Shown here in pieces: positions 57,300 through 64,000 of a stretch of 64,000 nt of DNA. The notes below the pieces were generated by a model that was not told where the DNA came from, searched no databases, and saw nothing but the letters and a program-made list of their open reading frames with translations. Location: assembly GCA_035610365.1 (NCBI GenBank), contig CM069432.1, forward strand, positions 224,214,532 through 224,278,531, given 5' to 3'. A program made the translations under genes and the position numbers. This DNA comes from Aquatica leii (Eukaryota > Arthropoda > Insecta > Coleoptera > Lampyridae). Positions within the stretch are counted from its first letter, which is position 1, and every line of letters starts with the position of its first letter.

Positions 57300-59620
57300 A
57301 CGGAATTAAAAGCTCTTTACATTTAACAATTTAACATTTATTTGAACACACAAAAAAAATAATTTAAAAAAAATAAAGATATTGAAATTAACAAAATTAA
57401 CCACACAAAACAAAAACAAAGAGTGTAAAATGAATGTTTGAATAAATGCACAATACAAAAAAATATTGGTAAACTTTAATTACCAAAACAAAACAAAAAT
57501 CACGGCCGTGTGCGCGTCGAAACTAATTAATTAATTATAAAATCAAATAAACTTAATTAACTTAAAACTAATATAAAACGTGAATCGAGAAATTATTCGG
57601 TCCCGTTTAACAAGTTTTAGCTCGGGATTAAGTCACCGTTCCGACAAATACGGACAATAATTAGTTACCTTTTTGGTTTTGTTTCAATTCGAGACACTTG
57701 TAAATTTTACTTGAAATTCAAAGCTTTTAACACTTAATCGCGTAAACAAAAATTTCACATAACAATAGATGGTGCAAAATAAATACCTTGAATTATTTGA
57801 AGTCGAGCTTTTGGTTAGCGTAGGCCAGCTGTCGTCGGGAACCTCGATAGGGTACCAAATCCAGGTGAGTAATTTACCAATGGAAGATTTATTATTGATC
57901 CGCCCCCAAGGCGAAATAGATGAGAATGCGAAACAAACTCACGCACAAATTTACTTAAGGATACATGCTAAATTAATTCGGAAAACAGTGATCTCCATGA
58001 ACCGTAATTACGAAAAGGAAAGTTTTTGTTTTCCACTTAAAAAATCACTGAACCATTTTCATTTACTTCCGCGGTAACTCTACATCTACTATTAGCAACG
58101 GTGAATTATCACCCGCGATAGCTACATTTTAAACGACTGTCAACCAACTAGCTTCGGACTCTCTTCTTTTACCAAAATCACATCTATATATCAACTTTTT
58201 CAACTACCCTTTCCACAAAGGCTGTGTTCGAAACTTCAAGAAAGAAAACAATCTCATTAAGAAGTGCGATAAAGAGGCAATCAGTCCCCATTACGTCATA
58301 TTCATAGCATTTGGACACGGCACTTGGCTTATACGTAAAAATGTCAAATTGACAAAATATTATATTACAAGAATTTAAACTGCCTAATAAATTAAGATAA
58401 TGACTTAATTTTTTCCACGTAATCTAAACGATTGACACAAAAAAATCAAAGTACGACTGTACTGAGAATGCACTTGAACAAAGAACTTTTGAACCAACTT
58501 AAAATAAACAAACGGCGAAAATATATTTAATTACGATTATATCTCAGAAAGGAAACATAAATTACAACTGGAATTCTCAACAAACCAAGTAAAATACTCA
58601 ATAAACTAAATCGCGAAATCAGATGATTCACGGCGTAACAAAATACAAAACTTTATTAACAATTTAAATTGTAACTTTATAACCGATACTACTATAATTA
58701 ACAAATTAACAATTTAAACAATTCAACAAATTATAACAATGAACTTTATTTAATTTAATTTAAGGGGGATTAACAATTTTATGTAACAGAAAATAAAATA
58801 TATAAATATAATTTAAATAATAATAAACAAAATTTTTAAAACTAACTAAATACACTACAAACATATTTTAAAATTGTCAAAATGACAATATATTTTATAA
58901 TGTCTTATTTATAAGAAATAACGATCAAAAATAACTATAAAAATGCACTTATCAAACAATAAATAATAAAGTTCATACCTTTGTATGTATAAATTTTTAA
59001 ATTAATAAAAAAACTTTCTTTCAACTCCAAATAAATCTTCAATATCGTAACCAACAATTACAAATCTTCAAAACAATAACCAATTTTCCAATAAATAATA
59101 ATTTTTCAAACCAATACAACCAAACGATACTATTATAAACAATATTCCAATAAATGATCTTTTTCAAAACGATCTTATTAACGATTTCTTTTTCAAAACG
59201 ATCTTATTAAAACGATTTTCCACCATAAACAAATCTTTTTATTTATTTTAAACGATTATTTTCAAAAACGACTTTTTATATCCTTTTTATTTACCAACAA
59301 CTCTATGGAGATAATCCCAAAAATTTTTAATACATATATGATTTTCAAATTAAATATAAAATACATATACCCATGCCATTAAATTTTTAAAATATGGGTT
59401 TGAGCGATAACAAAAATAAAATAAGTGTTACAACTTTGAATTTAAAAACGTAAAATAACTTATTAAACTCAATCTAAAATTCTATTAAAACAAATTCAAA
59501 ATACATTAAATGAATAGCGTCAATCCAAATACTGTGTCTGTTACCAAAAATTACTCAAACAACCAATCGTTTTTAAACGATGGTTACACAGAACTAAGCA
59601 ATCGCTAAAATAGAAAAAAA
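57300..59620. other. Strongly A-skewed low-complexity region
   Basis: Over about 2.3 kb the + strand is markedly richer in A than T, with many AACAA, AAACAAAA and TTAACAATTTAAC motifs. A small open frame at 57769-58077, GC-richer than its surroundings (VELLVSVGQLSSGTSIGYQI), has no family resemblance I know. Such strand asymmetry is often left by an old retroelement, but I found no element protein or repeat ends. Confidence 0.45.
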
Positions 59621-59624
59621 TTCA

Positions 59625-61215
59625 GCCAGATGAATCTGAATACGGGGTCTTACATAAAAGATTCACGACTAAGTTTCAACGCCGGCGCCGGTTACAGCGT
59701 CTACAGATTTTTCTCGTGCATTTGTACTTTGGCGAATTTGACAAAATTGATTAAAGGGGTTATGATGTTGTTGACACGGAACTGTGCATCGGTGACAACG
59801 TTTTCTTTGGTAGAGATGAGAAAGATGTTGGTCAAATATTGTGATATAAAAAGTAGTATTTACTGTTTCAGCTTAAATAAACTACGGAATTTCTTTAGTT
59901 TAAAGCATAGCTCAAGCTAGTTCAACCACCGTTCGGTTTGGTTCCAGCTTATGCGGGTTTATAATTATTAATTTGGTACCAATTTCAATTTATCTACAAA
60001 CTTGTTTACAACCCAAATATTAAATGTTATTATTTACACATTATACCAAGCGACGTGCGGCATTGACCGAGATCGTCAGACTATTGCAACAATTTCTTTT
60101 ACTTAATGCAACAAGCATTACCGGATACTAATTGCAAATGAGCGCGTCATACAAATTATTTTTAGGTTTGTCAAATTTGTGAATTAAAAATCAAATTAAA
60201 GTTTACGAGTGCAGCAAAGATGTATTAATTTTAACAAACAATTTTGACATAACAAATTACATTTAAATTTTAAACAACTAGTTCATTTCATCGTTGTTTT
60301 TTCTTAAATTACATAAATTTTATTACTTAATTTTGTCTTTACTAAATGATTAACCAAAAAAAATATTTATTCTTGTAAAATAAATCGTCTAAAAACAAGC
60401 GTGATATCACAGCTATATTAAATTTCGTAAAAAAAATTAATTTTCATTTCTACAAAAGACGTACAATATTATTCAGTAATTTTATGTTTTTTTTTTATTT
60501 AAATTTATTTTACTAAGCCTGTTTGGCACGATACTAAATTTACTAGTAAATTTTTGCATAAATTTTGTCATAAATTTTCGGAAAAAATGCCAATAGTCTG
60601 TTTGCAACGTATCTCATTTTTATTGTGAAATTAACGCATTTTGTTTGGTATTATTTGACTCTATAATGTTTGTCACCCTGAATTAAGATAGAACTAGAAT
60701 TCGTTTGATGGTTGTTTGTTTTTTTATAACCTGTATTTTTAATTAAAAATGTCAAATAGTAGTGAGGACGAAATGTATTTGACCGCACCTGCATGTACTA
60801 CATTGTTAAGCATTGTATTAATATTAGTATGTTGTAACTTACTACTAAGTATTTTTTTTTAATTATCCGCAGTTATTCTATCGGTGTGTTGTAAGAGGGT
60901 AACTTACATACTGAGATGCCAATTTTTTTCCATTTTGCGCTATGCAGTTGAGTCTTGGACACTTAACGTAACAAGTATAACAAAACTAGTGTGGTCACCA
61001 CATGACTTTCTTATAAAGAATGATGAAGAAATGTCTACATATTTTTTTAAGGTTATGTTGTCATAAAACCATTTTGAAGTGATGTGTACTAGTTGGTAAT
61101 GATTTCCTAGCATATAATTTTTTTGAAAATTTTCTTCTCGATTTTATTAAGATCATATCGACTAACTCTTATACTTGTGCGCCTTGATATTATTTTACCC
61201 CTTTAGTAAATCAGA
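59625..61215. other. AT-rich non-coding stretch
   Basis: No gene recognised. A short pair of related segments near 60517 and 60596 share CTGTTTG(G/C)(C/A)ACG, and there is a palindrome around TTTACTAGTAAA at about 60538, possibly the end of a small DNA element. Confidence 0.45.
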
Positions 61216-61220
61216 AAAAA

Positions 61221-61560
61221 ATTGTAGCAAGCAGGATTCGAAACTATATTATATTTGTGAATTTATTTTAAATTACAAATTAAATATCGGATAACCTGTT
61301 AATGTTATTTTTATTTGAATAAATTGTTAGGAAGAATTGTCTCTATAAGAAATATTGTTAATTTTTACCGTCTCATGTTTTCTCTTCAAAAAATAAATTT
61401 TTTTTCTAGAAAAAAAATTGTCGTAGGCACGATTCGAACCTAGGATTATATATGAAATTCATTTTAAATTTTAAATCAATCATCTAATAAACTGTTAATG
61501 TTGGAAAAAAATTTTATTTAAATAAATTGTTAGGAAGAATTATCTCTATAAGAAACTGTA
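61221..61560. repeat. Two tandem diverged copies of a ~196-bp unit
   Basis: 61221-61360 and 61417-61560 align: TTGTAGCAAGCAGGATTCGA with TTGTCGTAGGCACGATTCGA, then TATAT, ATTTTAAATT, CTGTTAATGTT and TTGTTAGGAAGAATT(G/A)TCTC. Both start with a GATTCGAA core that on the minus strand reads TTCGAATC, like a tRNA B box, so a tRNA-derived SINE origin is possible. No A box is seen. Confidence 0.65.
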
Positions 61561-61564
61561 AAAA

Positions 61565-62520
61565 TAATTCGAATAATTTACATTCGTACAAAATTATATA
61601 AGAAAAACTGCTAAAAATGGCAGATACATTTACTTCCGATTTCTTTATCAAACTCATCTTTTGATAGAAACGAGAGAATATGAAAAGCCAGCTCCATACG
61701 ATATTTTAAGTTGCTATAACTTTTGTTTCGACAGTTAACGTGGGTACATCGTTACACAAAGACAGACGCACACAGACACCCAACATTTTTTTATAGAAAA
61801 TTCTTTTTCTTGATTCAGGAGACCTTGAAACGTAAAATTATGCAAAAAAAATTTGAAAAAAAATTGCGATCGCTATATTTTTCTTATAAGAAAATAAAAA
61901 GTCTTTGAAACGTGGCTATCCGGAAAATATTGATGATATGATGGAAAAATCACGTAACAAGCATGGAAGTTTTCTAGAGAATAAAAAAAAGAAAAAAAAT
62001 CATTAGCAGTATCAAAATACGCAAATTTAAAATAAGCACTTAAAGAAGAAAAATAGTAATAAACAGTTCGTTATATTTTGGTTTAAAAACATTTGTACCC
62101 CATTTCACGAGAGAAGGTAGTAGGTGGCGCTACGTACGAAGGCAAGTTTACAAAACAACTAATTTGCTTCTTTTATGAAAGCGAAAAATTTTAAAAATAG
62201 TAATTTTTTATAATAATAATAGATTTTTTTTTATAATAAGCACAATAAATAAGCAAATGTCTATAATTCAAATAACTTTTATTTTATACAATATTGCCTA
62301 TTTTTAGTATACAAAAAGTTTCTCATTATAATCATATTAATTAAACATAATTATTGCAGTTTTCTAATTTATTTTTACAAAAGCGCATTTGAAATAACTT
62401 CGATACACATTGATTACATATGTATGTATTATAAAGCCAAAGAATACCATTTTAAATACGGTTAAAAAATTGTAATTTCAACATTGTCTACAAAATTGCA
62501 AATTTTAATAAAAAATTATA
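61565..62520. other. AT-rich non-coding stretch
   Basis: No coding or RNA feature recognised before the Tc1-like pseudogene. Confidence 0.5.
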
Positions 62521-62522
62521 AA

Positions 62523-63770
62523 TCAGCAGCAAGCAGTGAATCTGCTTGATTGCTCAGAGCTAGTATCAGATTGTAAATTTATAACAATTTCCGTCATGTC
62601 TTCAATGATACCGTCTAAATATTACATACGTTTTTCTTCCTTTATCGTATGTTCTATACAACTATGCCATTTTTCCAGTGTAACAACGGCAACAGCTTGA
62701 TCCAATAAATGTTTAACGTAATTAAGTTTATGGGTTAGCTGCTATATTCTGTTTTACTCGCGCCCATACCAATTCTATGGGGTTTAGATTACAGTGATAA
62801 GGTGACAATCTTAAAATAGTTCTACCACTTTATTCACAATTTCATCAATAATGCATGGTGTCTGATGAGATAGAGAATATTCAGGCACTAATTGTAAAAG
62901 TTCGATTTTTAATAAGTCTTCATTTGCTTACGAAACAGCCATTCAACGATGTCTCCTTTTAGCCAAGTTTTTGACAAAACCTTTTCAGATTTAACACTAT
63001 GATACAATGCATTATCTATCACAATCACGCTATTTTCATTTAAAAATGCTAGTACGCCTTGTAACCAATTCTTGGACACTTCACCATTTATTTCTTCGTG
63101 ATAATCACCTGAAACAACAAGACTATGTAAGTACAATCACGATAAAAACACATTCATTATTTACCTGTCTTTTGAGATTCAAAATTTAAGTAAGCGCCTT
63201 CTACAAAACCAGAGTTACTATCCATGTGCACTATAATCAACCGTTTGCCTTTGCCCGATGGATTTGTTATGCCAGTCAAAAGACTTTCCATGTGCGCTTC
63301 TCTTGCTGTCAAAATAATGATATCTTTCTAAATTTTTGCTGTAACGCGCCTTGCTTTAACCAAAGTTTGATCCATGTAATAAATTTTCCGTCTTTTCTCT
63401 CGGAACTTTTTGATGGTGGTTAAATATTTGCGCTTCCATAAAACTATTTCTTGTTTTTCAAGTAAAATATTATTTCTGGATCGTTTTTCATATTTAAAAC
63501 CCAACTTCTTTAGAACTCTCCAAAATGTAGTGCGTTTAAAGTCAGGTAGTGTTTTATCATTATCTACAACTTGTAAAATTTTCTCTAAAATTGAAAGTTC
63601 ATTATTTAAAAAAAATGAATGAACATGTCTTCATACAGCCAATTTCTCAAGTTTTTCTAGCTGTGAGTAATGTGTTTTTACCTTTAGAATTTTTGTATGG
63701 TAAATTTTCAGCCATAATAGTAGCAGTAAGAATCTGTTAACATGTTTAACCTTTCTTCCGATTTGGATTC
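62523..63770 (-). pseudogene. Tc1-like (DDE_3) transposase-derived pseudogene with one intron
   Basis: On the minus strand: an N-terminal helix-turn-helix part is badly degraded. Then FKRTTFWRVLKKLGFKYEKR, REKRRKIYYMDQTLVKARRV (first catalytic Asp), ITNPSGKGKRLIIVHMDS and FVEGAYLNFESQKTG. A 56-bp intron follows at 63109-63164. Next come DYHEEINGEVSKNWLQGVL, NENSVIVIDNALYHSVKSEK (second Asp), LSPYHCNLNPIELVWARVKQ (catalytic Glu), and a C-terminus ending SDTSSEQSSRFTACC before a stop at 62523-62525. I recognise this as an insect multi-copy family related to IS630/Tc1 transposases. Interruptions include a stop after VTAKI, a frame change before LSPYHC and a stop after EEKRM. The longest intact piece is 62909-63108 plus a few residues. 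All three catalytic acids survive in their blocks, but the gene is dead. Confidence 0.75.
63109..63164 (-). other. Intron in the Tc1-like pseudogene
   Basis: On the minus strand the exon ends AAGACAG, the donor is GTAAATAATG, and the acceptor is TTGTTGTTTCAG before GTGATTATCACG. Splicing at these sites keeps the frame of KTG|DYHEE. The 56-bp size is ordinary for insects, and its presence shows the copy was made as DNA. Confidence 0.7.
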
Positions 63771-64000
63771 ACGTTGACCTAATGTTCTTTCCATTGTTAT
63801 CAAATACAAATTATTTTTGTATAAAAGAAAAACTTTACTCTTACTCTTAGTACCAATGTAGAAAAATAATAACAAAAATGTTTTAATGCTTATAGAAACA
63901 AAATTATCTATTATTAATTTCATTCGTTTTTAAAATTCACTAAAATTTTGCTTAGATCTTTTCGTGAAATATCTTGCAGCGCTTTTTTATACGATTATAG

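Noticed and set aside
57769-58077. 102-residue + strand frame in the A-skewed region
   Set aside because: GC-richer than its surroundings but no recognisable family, no splice context and no neighbouring element; insufficient to call a gene.
59630-59920. 96-residue + strand frame
   Set aside because: No domain; composition compatible with chance.
61417-61470. tRNA gene from the GATTCGAA core
   Set aside because: Only a B-box-like segment is present; no cloverleaf arms, A box or acceptor stem could be drawn.

Overview
The window looks like insect (at least arthropod) nuclear DNA. It is very AT-rich and has no operons or bacterial-type gene packing. Intron-bearing gene remnants have 55-60 bp introns, and the transposon families are those seen together in insect genomes. 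I cannot name the species; a beetle or similar repeat-rich insect is a guess. I found no intact host gene, no tRNA or rRNA gene and no CRISPR. Almost every coding signal belongs to a transposable element or to a multi-copy, transposon-like protein family, and most are broken.

Layout. 1-4.1 kb: AT-rich DNA with nothing recognisable. 4.9-7.0 kb (-): a spliced pseudogene of an insect multi-copy family, followed by a Penelope-type hammerhead-like motif. 7.2-13.9 kb: AT-rich desert. 14.0-14.9 kb: a pseudogene fragment and a palindromic MITE. 15.4-19.8 kb (+): an old Gypsy element with 174 bp LTRs. 20.4-22.6 kb: a LINE 3' fragment (-), then a ghost of a Tigger/pogo transposase (+). 26.2-33.8 kb (-): an hAT fragment, then an unnamed multi-copy gene remnant split by a 5.5 kb BEL/Pao element. 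34.1 kb: a 28-bp minisatellite. 35.1-37.0 kb: a MULE with FLYWCH finger, terminal repeats and target duplication. 37.2-41.0 kb: an hAT element with a perfect 8-bp target duplication, which itself carries an hAT MITE with its own perfect 8-bp duplication. 41.2-52.7 kb: a Penelope-like element (reverse transcriptase plus GIY-YIG) between direct tail repeats, split by a young 7.1 kb Gypsy element. 55.1-56.3 kb: an unclassified 1.23 kb non-autonomous DNA element. 57-62 kb: A-skewed and low-complexity DNA. 62.5-63.8 kb (-): a Tc1-like transposase pseudogene with one intron.

The most interesting object is the young Gypsy at 43.1-50.2 kb. The first two thirds of its LTR, upstream of a TATA box and initiator and therefore in U3, encodes a protein with an OARD1-like macrodomain (ADP-ribosyl hydrolase) followed by a CCCH zinc finger. 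The reading frame starts at the end of pol and runs into the 3' LTR, the same genomic position as lentiviral nef or the MMTV superantigen. An ADP-ribose-removing accessory protein in this position suggests, by inference, a counter-defence or regulatory role. The 5' side of the same insertion is rearranged: an inverted 571-bp piece of the LTR and a duplicated 326-bp pol tail are joined at a 6-bp microhomology, as if reverse transcription or repair had folded back on itself.

Together the window is a nested transposon graveyard. Reading insertions as events, the Penelope copy predates the young Gypsy inside it, the hAT predates its MITE, and the unnamed gene family at 26.6-33.8 kb predates the BEL element.
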